Of a stretch of 6,301 nucleotides of DNA, positions 1-6,284 are shown in pieces (positions within the stretch are counted from its first letter, which is position 1; every line of letters begins with the position of its first letter). The notes under the pieces were generated by a model. The model was given only the letters and a program-made list of their open reading frames with translations. It was not told where the DNA came from and searched no databases. The translations under genes and the position numbers were made by a program. The stretch comes from Hyphomicrobiales bacterium. GTDB taxonomy: Bacteria > Pseudomonadota > Alphaproteobacteria > Rhizobiales > Beijerinckiaceae. The DNA lies in the NCBI GenBank assembly GCA_028865375.1, contig JAGWKJ010000148.1:1-6301 (forward strand), in the 5' to 3' direction.

Positions 1-1
1 G

Positions 2-610
2 ATCACGTGCGGCACGCGCGCGGAGGCGCGCGGCTTGGAGAACGTCCCCAAGGGCGGCTTCATCCTCGCCTCGAAGCACCAGTCGTTCCTCGAGATCCTC
101 GTCATCGTGGTCCATGCGGACGACTTCGCCTTCGCCTACAAGCGCGAGCTCGGCTGGATCCCGCTGTTCGGCTGGTACCTGGTGGCGGCCGAACAATTGT
201 CGATCGATCGCGCGCGCGGGTCGAGCGCGCTGCCGGAACTGGCCCGCAAGACCGGCGCGTTGCTGCGCCAGGGTCGGCAATTGCTGATCTTTCCCGAGGG
301 CACGCGACGCGCGCCGGGCGCGCCGCCGCGCTACAAATACGGCGTCACGCACCTCTACCGCACGCTGGACGCCACCGTGGTCCCGGTGGCGGTGAACACG
401 GGCCTGTTCTGGCCGCGGCGCAAGCTGGTGCGGCGGCCGGGCGTCTGCACGGTGGAATACCTGCCCCCGATCGCGCCGGGCCTGTCGCCCGAGGATTTTT
501 CCCGCGAGCTGCAGTCGCGGATCGAATCCGCCTCGGCGCGGCTGACGGACGAGGCGCTGGCGCGCGATCCGTCGCTGGCGGCGGCGATGGCGGCGCCGGG
601 CGCCGCCTGA
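2..610 (+). CDS. plsC: 1-acyl-sn-glycerol-3-phosphate acyltransferase, 5'-truncated by window edge
   Basis: This enzyme transfers an acyl group to lysophosphatidic acid to make phosphatidic acid at the inner membrane, in phospholipid synthesis. The frame is open from base 2 and gives 202 visible residues. The family is usually about 240-270 residues, so the N-terminal membrane segment probably lies off the window. A TTG at 35 could be mistaken for a start, but it falls inside the conserved RGLENVPKG stretch, so the true start is upstream. Visible motifs are: KHQSFLE (bases 74-94), the catalytic HX4D/E box with Glu in the acid position; a block ending SIDR; FPEGTR (bases 290-307), which binds the glycerol phosphate; and VVPVAVNTG, the fourth acyltransferase block. 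The C-terminus is Ala-rich and ends at TGA 608-610. The next gene, cckA, is on the same strand 78 bases downstream. The family assignment is firm. The exact substrate is inferred from similarity to alphaproteobacterial PlsC. Confidence 0.93.
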   Translation: MTCGTRAEARGLENVPKGGFILASKHQSFLEILVIVVHADDFAFAYKRELGWIPLFGWYLVAAEQLSIDRARGSSALPELARKTGALLRQGRQLLIFPEGTRRAPGAPPRYKYGVTHLYRTLDATVVPVAVNTGLFWPRRKLVRRPGVCTVEYLPPIAPGLSPEDFSRELQSRIESASARLTDEALARDPSLAAAMAAPGAA

Positions 611-613
611 GCG

Positions 614-658
614 CCCGATTGCCCCGGGCGGGCCGCCGTCGCATTGTCCCGAATCGGG
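614..658 (+). repeat. Inverted repeat in the plsC-cckA gap
   Basis: CCCGATT at 614-620, just after the plsC stop, is the exact reverse complement of AATCGGG at 652-658. The 31 bases between them are very GC-rich. The transcript could fold into a long-loop hairpin. There is no U-run, so it is not a canonical intrinsic terminator. It could be chance in such GC-rich DNA. Confidence 0.2.
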
Positions 659-685
659 GGGCGCCGCTCCCGCCGAGGTCGAATC
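651..685. promoter_or_regulatory. Pair of GANTC (CcrM-type) sites in the plsC-cckA gap
   Basis: GAATC occurs at 651-655 and again at 681-685, the second only three bases before the cckA ATG. GANTC is the CcrM methylation target in alphaproteobacteria, where methylation state controls several cell-cycle promoters. I count about ten GANTC sites in the window, so two within 35 bases ahead of a cell-cycle kinase is a local cluster. The first sits in an 11-base palindrome (CCCGA-A-TCGGG, 648-658). The motif is seen directly; a regulatory role is inference. I found no convincing -35/-10 pair here. Confidence 0.35.
675..678 (+). promoter_or_regulatory. Ribosome binding site supporting the cckA ATG at 689
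   Basis: GAGG at 675-678 lies ten bases before ATG 689. The frame is also open from an upstream TTG at 644, but that would add a 15-residue Arg-rich stretch with no family resemblance, and its own leader has no Shine-Dalgarno. The site therefore favours 689 as the start. Confidence 0.55.
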
Positions 686-688
686 CGA

Positions 689-3220
689 ATGACGCAAAAC
701 CCGAAGCCGCCGCCCGCGCTCGACCGCTCCGAGCGCACGGGAAGCACCGGCCTCGTCTTGCTGCTCACGATCGCCTTGGTGGCGGTTCCCTTCGTGTTGC
801 GCGGCCTGCCGGCGCCGCAGGCGACGCACGCCATCGTCGGACTGCTGACCGTGCTGGCCGTGGTCGGCCTGCTCGCGCTGTTCTCCTACGCGGTCGGTTT
901 CCTGCAATTCGCCGGTCAGGCGGCCAAGAACGACGTGACCAAGCTCGTCGCCGACACCGACGGCGAGGGCCTGCTGGTGACCGAGGGCGAGCAGCGCATC
1001 GTCTACGCCAATCCGGCCTATCTCGCCCTGTCGGGCGTCCGCCAAGGCGCCGATCCGGCGCCGGTCGTCCGGCTGTTCTCGGGCGCGGCGGACGTGTCGG
1101 AGGCCGTCTACCGCCTCGCCCAGGCGGCTCGGGAGGGGAAGCGCGCATCGGAGGAGATCAGGCTGTCGCCGCCGCTCGGCGCGGCCGCCGGCGTCGAGTC
1201 CGCCGCATGGTACCGCCTGCGCGTCCGCCGCCTCGATCCCGCAGGCGGACGCGCCGCCACGTTGTGGAGCGTCGCCGACGTCACGCGCGAACGCGCGCGC
1301 CACGAAAACGCGTTCCAGGAGCTCCAAGCGGCCGTCGACTATCTCGACCACGCGCCGGCGGGATTCTTCTCGGCCGAGCCCGACGGCTCGATCGGCTACA
1401 TGAACGCCACGCTCGCCGGATGGCTCGACTACGACCTCGCGCAATTCGGCGCCGGCGGACTGAAGGTCACCGACGTCGTCGCCGGTTCGGGCGACGCGCT
1501 GCTGTCGGCGGTCGCCGGCGGGCCCGGCGCGGTGCGGACCGAACAATTCGACATCGACCTCAAGCGCGCCGACGGAAAGAGCTTCCCGGCGCGCCTGCTG
1601 CACCGCGTCGCCTTCTCCGCCGACGGCCAGCCCGGCCCCTCGCGCACGCTCGTCCTGTCGCGCGCGGCGGGCGAAGAAAAGGGCGAGGACCTGCGCGCGG
1701 CCGAAGTGCGCTACGCGCGCTTCTTCAACGCGACGCCGATGGCGATCGCCTCGGTGCGCGCCGACGGCGGCGTCGAACGCGCCAACGCCGCCTTCGCGCG
1801 GATGCTGCCGGGCGCGCTCAAGGAGGGGCCGGCGGCCGGCGCGTTGTTCGCCGCGATCGCGCCCGCCGACCGGCCCGCGCTGGAAAAGGCGCTCGCCGAC
1901 GCGGTGGCGGCGCGCGCCGACGTGCCGCCGGTGGAGGGCGCGTTCGCCGACGATCCGGCGAAGTCGGCGAGATTCTATTTCTCTCCCGCCGACAAGGAGG
2001 CCGACAAGGCCGCCGCCGCGACGCTGTTCGCGCTCGACACGAGCGAAGAGCGCAAGCTGCGCGACAATTTCGCCCAGAGCCAGAAGATGCAGGCGGTCGG
2101 CCAGCTCGCCGGCGGCGTCGCGCACGACTTCAACAACGTCCTGACCGCCATCATCGGCTATTCGGACCTGCTGCTGGCCAATCACCGGCCGACCGACCCG
2201 GCGCACCAGGACATCATGCAGATCAAGCAGAACGCCAACCGGGCGGCGAGCCTGGTCCGGCAGCTGCTCGCGTTCTCGCGCCGGCAGACGCTGCGTCCCC
2301 AGGTGCTGCGGCCCGACGACGTGCTGTCGGACGTGCAGCCGCTGCTGCGCAAGCTCGCCGGCGACAAGGTCGCCATCGACGTCAAGCACGGCCGCGACCT
2401 GTGGACGGTGAAGGCCGACGTGAACCAACTCGAACAGGTGCTGGTGAACCTCGTCGTCAACGCGCGCGACGCCATGCCCGAGGGAGGCCGCATCGCCCTG
2501 CGCAGCCTCAACGCGCCGGCGGGCGAGCTCGCCCAATATGGCGAGAAGCCCCTCCTCGATGCGCCGGCCGATTACGTGCTGATCGAGGTCGCCGACGACG
2601 GGCACGGCATCCCGCCCGACGTCATGGAGAAGATCTTCGAGCCGTTCTTCACGACCAAGGAGGTCGGCAAGGGCACCGGGCTGGGCCTGTCGATGGTCTA
2701 TGGCATCGTCAAGCAGACGGGCGGCTTCATTTTCTGCGACAGCGCGCCGGGCCGAGGAGCGACGTTCCGCGTCTTCCTGCCCCGCCACGTCGAGGCCGCG
2801 ACGGCGGCGCCCGCGCCGGCGGAGGCCGCGCCCAAGCCGGCCGCGAACCTCACCGGCAGCGGGACGATCCTGCTCGTGGAAGACGAGGACGCCGTGCGCG
2901 CCTTCGGCGCCCGCGCGCTCAAGGCGCGAGGTTACAAGGTGATCGAGGCGGCGTCGGGCGCCGAAGCGCTGGAAGCGATGGACAAGGAGGGGAGCACGGT
3001 CGACCTCATCGTCTCCGACGTCGTGATGCCCGAGATGGACGGCCCCACGATGTACGGCGAATTGCGCAAGCGCGGCGCGGCGCCCAAGGTGATCTTCGTT
3101 TCGGGATACGCCGACGACGCCTTCGCCAAGAACTTGCCGGCCGACGCCGAGTTCGGCTTCCTTCCGAAGCCCTTTACGCTCAAGCAATTGATCGAGGCCG
3201 TGAAGGCGACGGTCGGATGA
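689..3220 (+). CDS. cckA: Hybrid sensor histidine kinase CckA (cell-cycle phosphorelay)
   Basis: CckA autophosphorylates, passes phosphate to its own receiver and then, through the phosphotransferase ChpT, to CtrA and CpdR; it can also run as a phosphatase. The 843-residue product has two membrane helices (about 21-40 and 48-74). Three PAS-like domains follow (about 86-200, 215-330 and 339-455). The HisKA H-box GGVAHDFNN has phospho-acceptor His479. The ATPase domain has an N-box (Asn591, Asp594), DDGHGIP (Asp637) and GKGTGLGLS (about 660-668). An Ala/Pro linker (about 701-725) leads to a C-terminal receiver with the acidic pocket VEDED (731-733), phospho-acceptor Asp777 and conserved Lys827. 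All catalytic residues are present, so it should be active. Caulobacter CckA is about 690 residues with two PAS domains; this longer, three-PAS form resembles Hyphomicrobiales versions. The H-box sequence and the attached receiver make CckA much more likely than a generic hybrid kinase. Two GANTC sites lie just upstream, and sixA follows after ten bases, probably on the same transcript. Confidence 0.93.
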   Translation: MTQNPKPPPALDRSERTGSTGLVLLLTIALVAVPFVLRGLPAPQATHAIVGLLTVLAVVGLLALFSYAVGFLQFAGQAAKNDVTKLVADTDGEGLLVTEGEQRIVYANPAYLALSGVRQGADPAPVVRLFSGAADVSEAVYRLAQAAREGKRASEEIRLSPPLGAAAGVESAAWYRLRVRRLDPAGGRAATLWSVADVTRERARHENAFQELQAAVDYLDHAPAGFFSAEPDGSIGYMNATLAGWLDYDLAQFGAGGLKVTDVVAGSGDALLSAVAGGPGAVRTEQFDIDLKRADGKSFPARLLHRVAFSADGQPGPSRTLVLSRAAGEEKGEDLRAAEVRYARFFNATPMAIASVRADGGVERANAAFARMLPGALKEGPAAGALFAAIAPADRPALEKALADAVAARADVPPVEGAFADDPAKSARFYFSPADKEADKAAAATLFALDTSEERKLRDNFAQSQKMQAVGQLAGGVAHDFNNVLTAIIGYSDLLLANHRPTDPAHQDIMQIKQNANRAASLVRQLLAFSRRQTLRPQVLRPDDVLSDVQPLLRKLAGDKVAIDVKHGRDLWTVKADVNQLEQVLVNLVVNARDAMPEGGRIALRSLNAPAGELAQYGEKPLLDAPADYVLIEVADDGHGIPPDVMEKIFEPFFTTKEVGKGTGLGLSMVYGIVKQTGGFIFCDSAPGRGATFRVFLPRHVEAATAAPAPAEAAPKPAANLTGSGTILLVEDEDAVRAFGARALKARGYKVIEAASGAEALEAMDKEGSTVDLIVSDVVMPEMDGPTMYGELRKRGAAPKVIFVSGYADDAFAKNLPADAEFGFLPKPFTLKQLIEAVKATVG

Positions 3221-3230
3221 GCGCGGGCCG

Positions 3231-3743
3231 ATGAGCGCGGCGCTCACGCTCTGCCTGCTGCGCCACGCCAAGGCGGAACCCGCCGACGGCCGGCGAGACT
3301 TCGACAGGCCGCTCGCCGCGCGCGGGCGCGAGGATTGCGCCAGGATCGCGGCCGCGCTGGCCGGCGCCCGCTTCGACCTCGCGCTGGTCTCGCCCGCCGC
3401 GCGGACCAAGGAGACGTTCGAGCGCGTCGCCGCGCTCCTGGCCTCGCCGCCGCCCGTACGCCTCGTGCGCGCGCTCTACGACGCCAGCGCGGGCATGATC
3501 GCCGACGAGATCCGCGCCATCGAGCCGGGTCCGCGCGCGGCGCTCGTGGTCGGCCACAATCCCGGCGTCTGGGCGCTGGCGCGCATGCTGGCCGGCGCGG
3601 GAATGCCGGGCGAGATGCGCGGGCTCGAAGCGGGCTTCAGGCCGGGCGAGTTCGCTTCGATCGCGTTCGACGCCGACGACTGGGCGGACGTCGAACCGGG
3701 GGCCGGCCGCCTGCTCGCCCTCTTCGACCCCGCCGGCGAGTGA
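3231..3743 (+). CDS. sixA: SixA-type phosphohistidine phosphatase (histidine phosphatase superfamily)
   Basis: This is a 170-residue cytosolic protein of the RHG/SixA class, close to the usual length of about 160. The N-terminal LLRHAKAE motif supplies Arg11 and the nucleophile His12. SPAARTKET supplies Arg58, and VVGHNPG supplies His109. These match the spacing of the four catalytic residues in E. coli SixA (7, 8, 55, 108). As in SixA, the protein is small and lacks the large helical insert of phosphoglycerate mutases. E. coli SixA removes phosphate from protein phosphohistidines, reported for ArcB and for the nitrogen PTS protein NPr. ATG 3231 is ten bases after the cckA stop and has no good Shine-Dalgarno, so translational coupling to cckA is likely. 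The partner protein cannot be read from sequence; a component of the CckA-ChpT relay is a reasonable guess from position. Confidence 0.88.
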   Translation: MSAALTLCLLRHAKAEPADGRRDFDRPLAARGREDCARIAAALAGARFDLALVSPAARTKETFERVAALLASPPPVRLVRALYDASAGMIADEIRAIEPGPRAALVVGHNPGVWALARMLAGAGMPGEMRGLEAGFRPGEFASIAFDADDWADVEPGAGRLLALFDPAGE

Positions 3744-3746
3744 TCG

Positions 3747-3760
3747 CCGCGCCCGCGCGG
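3747..3760 (+). terminator. Small GC hairpin after sixA, possible weak terminator
   Basis: CCGCG (3747-3751) and CGCGG (3756-3760) form a perfect five-base-pair stem with a four-base loop, starting four bases after the sixA stop and followed by ATTTG. The U-run is too short for a confident intrinsic terminator. Its position at the end of the cckA-sixA unit is the main support. Confidence 0.25.
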
Positions 3761-3769
3761 ATTTGCGAA

Positions 3770-3785
3770 GGGTTAACCTTAACCC
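3770..3785. promoter_or_regulatory. TTAACC tandem and palindrome: candidate CtrA-like operator ahead of the M23 gene
   Basis: GGGTTAA (3770-3776) and TTAACCC (3779-3785) form a perfect inverted repeat around a central CC. Read on one strand, the same bases give TTAACC twice in tandem (3773-3784). These hold the only TTAA tetramers I found in the window. The element ends 37 bases before the M23 start codon, a plausible operator position. CtrA recognises TTAA-N7-TTAA or a TTAACCAT-like half-site. Here the spacer is N2, so this is not a canonical full site, but it does contain half-site sequence. Another dimeric regulator could equally use it. Confidence 0.45.
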
Positions 3786-3807
3786 TCCATGATGCGGCTT
3801 CGTTGGT

Positions 3808-3811
3808 GGAG
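3808..3811 (+). promoter_or_regulatory. Ribosome binding site for the M23 peptidase gene
   Basis: GGAG at 3808-3811 is eleven bases before ATG 3823. The frame has a stop at 3790-3792 and no ATG, GTG or TTG codon between that stop and 3823, so 3823 is the first possible start. Confidence 0.55.
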
Positions 3812-3822
3812 CGCCGCGTCGA

Positions 3823-5088
3823 ATGGCCCCGGTGTCGTCGATCCGAAGTCAAGCCAGCGCGGCGCCGCCGCGCAGCCATTTCTTCATTTCCGTCACGCGC
3901 GGCCGCGACACGAAGACGTTCGCGACGCGCCCGCATTGGCTTTGGGCGGCGGCGATCGTGTTTCCGCTGCTGGCCGTCTGGTCCGTCGGCTCGGCCGCCT
4001 ACATCGGCCTGCACGACCGCCTGCTGGCCGGCATGATGGCCGGCGAAGCCAACTCGCAATATCTCTACGAAAGCCGGATCGCCTCGCTGCGCGACGCGCT
4101 CGTCAAGGCCAGGACCGACGCGGCGCTGGGCCGCATGGCGGTCGACCGCAAGCTCGCCGACGTCGAGGCGCGCCAGAAGCGCGTGCTGCAGCGGTTCGCC
4201 GCCATCGACGCGCTCGCCAAGGCGACCGGCGCATCGCCGGGCAAGGCGCCCGCGCTGGCCGCGATCGACGGACTGCTCGGCTACGCGCCCGTCGCGGCCG
4301 ACGACAAGCCGCGGCCCATCGACGGCGCGCCGGGAGCGGGCGCCGAAGTCACGACTTCCGTCGATCCGTCGAAGCCCCTGCCGGACCGCGTGGCCGCCAT
4401 CGACGGTCAGCTCGGCGGCGTCACTCGGATGCAGCGCGTCGCCATAGAAACGGTCGCCGCCGGCGCCGCCGCCAACGCGCGCCGCTGGCGCCAGGCGATC
4501 CGGATCGCCGGCATAACGCCGGCCGAAGCGCGCGTGCCCGCGGCCAAGGACGAAGGCGGGCCGTTCATCCCCGTCGACGCGGCGCTGGTGGGCGCCGACT
4601 TCGCGCGCGACCTCGACGGCGCCCGCTCGGCCGTGTCGCGCGCGGCCGCGCTGAAGCTCGCGGTCGCGCGCCTGCCGCTGCGGCGACCGCTGGCGGGCGC
4701 GCCGGTCGTCACCTCGCGGTTCGGCATCCGCGTCGACCCGTTCAACGGCATCCCGGCCCTGCATCCGGGCATCGACCTGCACGAGGCCTATGGCACGCCG
4801 ATCAAGGCGACGGGCGGCGGCACGGTCGAGGTCGCGGGCCCCGACGGCGGCTACGGCAACCTCGTGGTCGTGGACCACGGCGACGGCCTGAAGAGCTATT
4901 ACGGCCACATGTCGGCGATCCTGGTGCATGTCGGCCAGCGCGTCGCCAAGGGCGAGACGCTCGGCCGGCTCGGCTCGACCGGCCGTTCCACCGGACCGCA
5001 CCTGCATTACGAGATCCGCCGCGACGGCAAGTCGATCGACCCGGCGCCGTTCCTGCAGGCGAGCTACGAGATGAAGCGGGGCGAGTGA
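3823..5088 (+). CDS. Membrane-anchored M23 family peptidoglycan endopeptidase
   Basis: M23 (LytM-type) zinc peptidases cut peptide cross-links in peptidoglycan. The 421-residue product starts with a cytoplasmic basic stretch containing the TRGRDTKTF...RPHW region. One membrane helix (about 39-60) has no signal-peptidase site that I can see, so the protein is probably anchored with its bulk in the periplasm. A coiled coil (about 79-130) and an Ala-rich low-complexity middle follow. The M23 domain (about 287-411) has zinc ligands His314 and Asp318 (HPGID) and His395 (HLHYE), with catalytic His362 (YYGHMS) and His393. All are intact, so this looks like an active enzyme rather than a degenerate LytM activator. 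The coiled-coil plus M23 layout resembles division or polar-growth hydrolases of alphaproteobacteria (DipM/RgsM-like proteins share the domain), but I cannot assign orthology. The gene has its own leader with the TTAACC element and converges on prfB, with only 14 bases between stop codons. Confidence 0.9.
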   Translation: MAPVSSIRSQASAAPPRSHFFISVTRGRDTKTFATRPHWLWAAAIVFPLLAVWSVGSAAYIGLHDRLLAGMMAGEANSQYLYESRIASLRDALVKARTDAALGRMAVDRKLADVEARQKRVLQRFAAIDALAKATGASPGKAPALAAIDGLLGYAPVAADDKPRPIDGAPGAGAEVTTSVDPSKPLPDRVAAIDGQLGGVTRMQRVAIETVAAGAAANARRWRQAIRIAGITPAEARVPAAKDEGGPFIPVDAALVGADFARDLDGARSAVSRAAALKLAVARLPLRRPLAGAPVVTSRFGIRVDPFNGIPALHPGIDLHEAYGTPIKATGGGTVEVAGPDGGYGNLVVVDHGDGLKSYYGHMSAILVHVGQRVAKGETLGRLGSTGRSTGPHLHYEIRRDGKSIDPAPFLQASYEMKRGE

Positions 5089-5105
5089 GCGGCTGCGCCC
5101 GCTCA
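5086..5105. terminator. Shared hairpin between convergent M23 and prfB genes, built from both stop codons
   Basis: TGAGCGG (5086-5092) and CCGCTCA (5099-5105) are perfect reverse complements around the six-base loop CTGCGC. The first three bases are the M23 stop codon, and the last three are the complement of the prfB stop codon. The same hairpin forms in both transcripts. Neither side has a U-run, so it would be an atypical terminator or a 3'-end stabiliser rather than a canonical intrinsic terminator. Confidence 0.45.
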
Positions 5106-6231
5106 GCCGATGTCCTCGACGTCCGTCTTGCGCCCGGTCAACCGCTGCGCGAGCGAAGCCTCCATGAAGGCGTCGAGGTCGCCGTCGAGCGTGCCGGCGG
5201 TGTCGCTCGTCGAATGTCCGGTGCGCAGGTCCTTGACCATCTGGTAGGGCTGCAGGACGTAGGACCGGATCTGGTGGCCCCAGCCGATCTCGGTCTTCGA
5301 AGCCGCCTCGGCACTGGCCGCCGCCTCGCGCAGTTCGAGCTCGCGTTCGTAAAGCCGCGCGCGCAGCATGTTCCAAGCGGTGGCGCGGTTCTTGTGCTGC
5401 GAGCGTTCGGACTGGCAGGCGACCACGATGCCGGTCGGCACGTGGGTGATGCGCACCGCCGATTCGGTCTTGTTGACGTGCTGCCCCCCGGCGCCCGAGG
5501 CGCGATAGGTGTCGATGCGGCAGTCGCCCTCGTTGACGTCGACCTCGATGCGGTCGTCGACCACCGGATAGACCCACACCGAGGCGAAGCTGGTGTGGCG
5601 CCGCGCGTTGGAATCGAACGGCGAGATGCGCACCAGTCGATGCACGCCCGATTCCGTCTTCATCCAGCCGTGCGCGTTGTGGCCCTTGAACAGCAGCGTC
5701 GCCGACTTCAGGCCCGCCTCGTCGCCCGCCGTCTCCTCGATCGTCTCGACGTCGAACTTCCGCCGCTCGGCCCAGCGCGCGTACATGCGCGCCAGCATCC
5801 GCGCCCAGTCGCAGGATTCCGTTCCGCCGGCGCCGGAATGGATTTCGACGTAGGTGTCGTTGCCGTCGGCCTCGCCCGACAGCAGCGCCTCCACCTGCCG
5901 GCGCTCCGTCTCGGCCTTGAGCGCCTTCAGCGCCGCCACGCCTTCGGCCTCGGTGGCCGCGTCGCCCTCCGCCTCGCCGAGCTCGACCAGCGTGATGGCG
6001 TCGTCGAGGTCCCCCTCGATGCGCTTGACGCCGCCCAGCCGGTCTTCGAGCTCGTCGCGCTCGCGCATCAGCTTGCGGGCGGCCTCGGCGTCGTTCCAGA
6101 GGTCGGGCGCCTCGGCGAGCGCGTTCAGTTCGGCCAGCCGCCGGGACGCGGTCTCGACGTCAAAGATGCCTCCTCAGCAGTCCCGCGGACTGCTTGATGT
6201 CGTCGACCAGGGATTGGGCTTCGGCGCGCAT
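5103..6231 (-). CDS. prfB: Peptide chain release factor 2, with programmed +1 frameshift
   Basis: RF2 reads UAA and UGA stop codons in the ribosome and triggers release of the finished peptide. Translation starts at ATG 6231-6229 (MRAEAQSLVDDIKQSAGLL...). It runs 23 codons to CTT (6165-6163), meets an in-frame TGA at 6162-6160, and continues after a +1 shift at GAC (6161-6159) to the stop at 5105-5103. The joined product is 375 residues, normal for RF2 (E. coli 365). The RF2 signature is complete: the stop-codon-reading tripeptide SPF at 203-205 rather than the PxT of RF1, and the catalytic GGQ loop at 248-250. The N-terminal helical domain includes APDLWND just after the shift. Starting at ATG 6068 would drop 54 conserved residues and leave no domain 1 start, so the frameshifted form is the real gene. 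A GGGAG ribosome site precedes ATG 6231. Confidence 0.96.
6159..6174 (-). promoter_or_regulatory. RF2 programmed +1 frameshift site (translational autoregulation)
   Basis: On the minus strand the sequence is AGGAGG-CAT-CTT-TGA-C. AGGAGG (6174-6169) is a perfect internal Shine-Dalgarno-like element. It is spaced three bases from the slippery CTT codon, as in E. coli (AGGGGG-TAT-CTT-TGA-C), and the UGA is followed by C, a poor termination context. Known mechanism: when RF2 is scarce, the ribosome pauses at UGA, the CUU tRNA slips to UUU, and full-length RF2 is made; when RF2 is abundant, a 23-residue peptide is released. All elements are seen directly. Confidence 0.96.
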
Positions 6232-6236
6232 GGGGT

Positions 6237-6241
6237 CTCCC
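6237..6241 (-). promoter_or_regulatory. Ribosome binding site for prfB
   Basis: GGGAG (6241-6237, minus strand) is five bases before ATG 6231 and supports this start over the internal ATG at 6068. A second, stronger-looking TAAGGAG (6256-6250) is 18 bases from the ATG, which is too far for normal use. Confidence 0.6.
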
Positions 6242-6259
6242 GTCGCGCACTCCTTAGCA

Positions 6260-6284
6260 GCGGCCGCGCGTCGCGCAAGGCCGC
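6260..6284. repeat. GC-rich hairpin upstream of prfB
   Basis: On the minus strand GCGGCC, a TT bulge, GCGC, a GAC loop, GCGC and GGCCGC make a ten-base-pair stem. It lies 28 bases before the prfB start. It has no U-run on either side. It may mark the end of the upstream gene outside the window, or it may be a leader structure of prfB. The remaining bases to 6301 show no gene I can support. Confidence 0.3.

Noticed and set aside
35..37. TTG 35 as the plsC start
   Set aside because: Family-conserved sequence continues in frame upstream of it to the window edge.
644..688. cckA starting at TTG 644
   Set aside because: It adds a basic stretch with no family resemblance and no ribosome site. ATG 689 has GAGG at suitable spacing.
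7..3234. A 1075-codon open frame on the plus strand
   Set aside because: It is Arg/Gly/Ala-rich low-complexity translation running out of frame across plsC and cckA, both of which have complete recognised motifs. GC bias removes stop codons from this frame.
3773..3782. A canonical CtrA full site (TTAA-N7-TTAA)
   Set aside because: The two TTAA tetramers are only two bases apart, so the standard spacing rule is not met. I keep it only as a half-site-like palindrome.
3637..5577. A 646-codon open frame on the minus strand
   Set aside because: It overlaps the prfB 3' part out of frame, the whole M23 gene antisense and the end of sixA. Its composition is that of a GC-bias shadow.
5103..6068. prfB beginning at the internal ATG 6068 as a 321-residue protein
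   Set aside because: Conserved RF2 sequence continues upstream through the +1 shift to ATG 6231, which has its own ribosome site. The full-length product matches the family length.
6160..6162. prfB as a pseudogene or sequencing error because of the in-frame TGA
   Set aside because: The TGA sits in the exact AGGAGG-CAT-CTT-TGA-C recoding context, and the shifted frame restores RF2 sequence.
3789..6197. An 802-codon open frame on the plus strand starting close to the TTAACC element
   Set aside because: It runs out of frame through the M23 gene and antisense through prfB, and shows no recognisable domain. Its ATG is also not preceded by a ribosome site.
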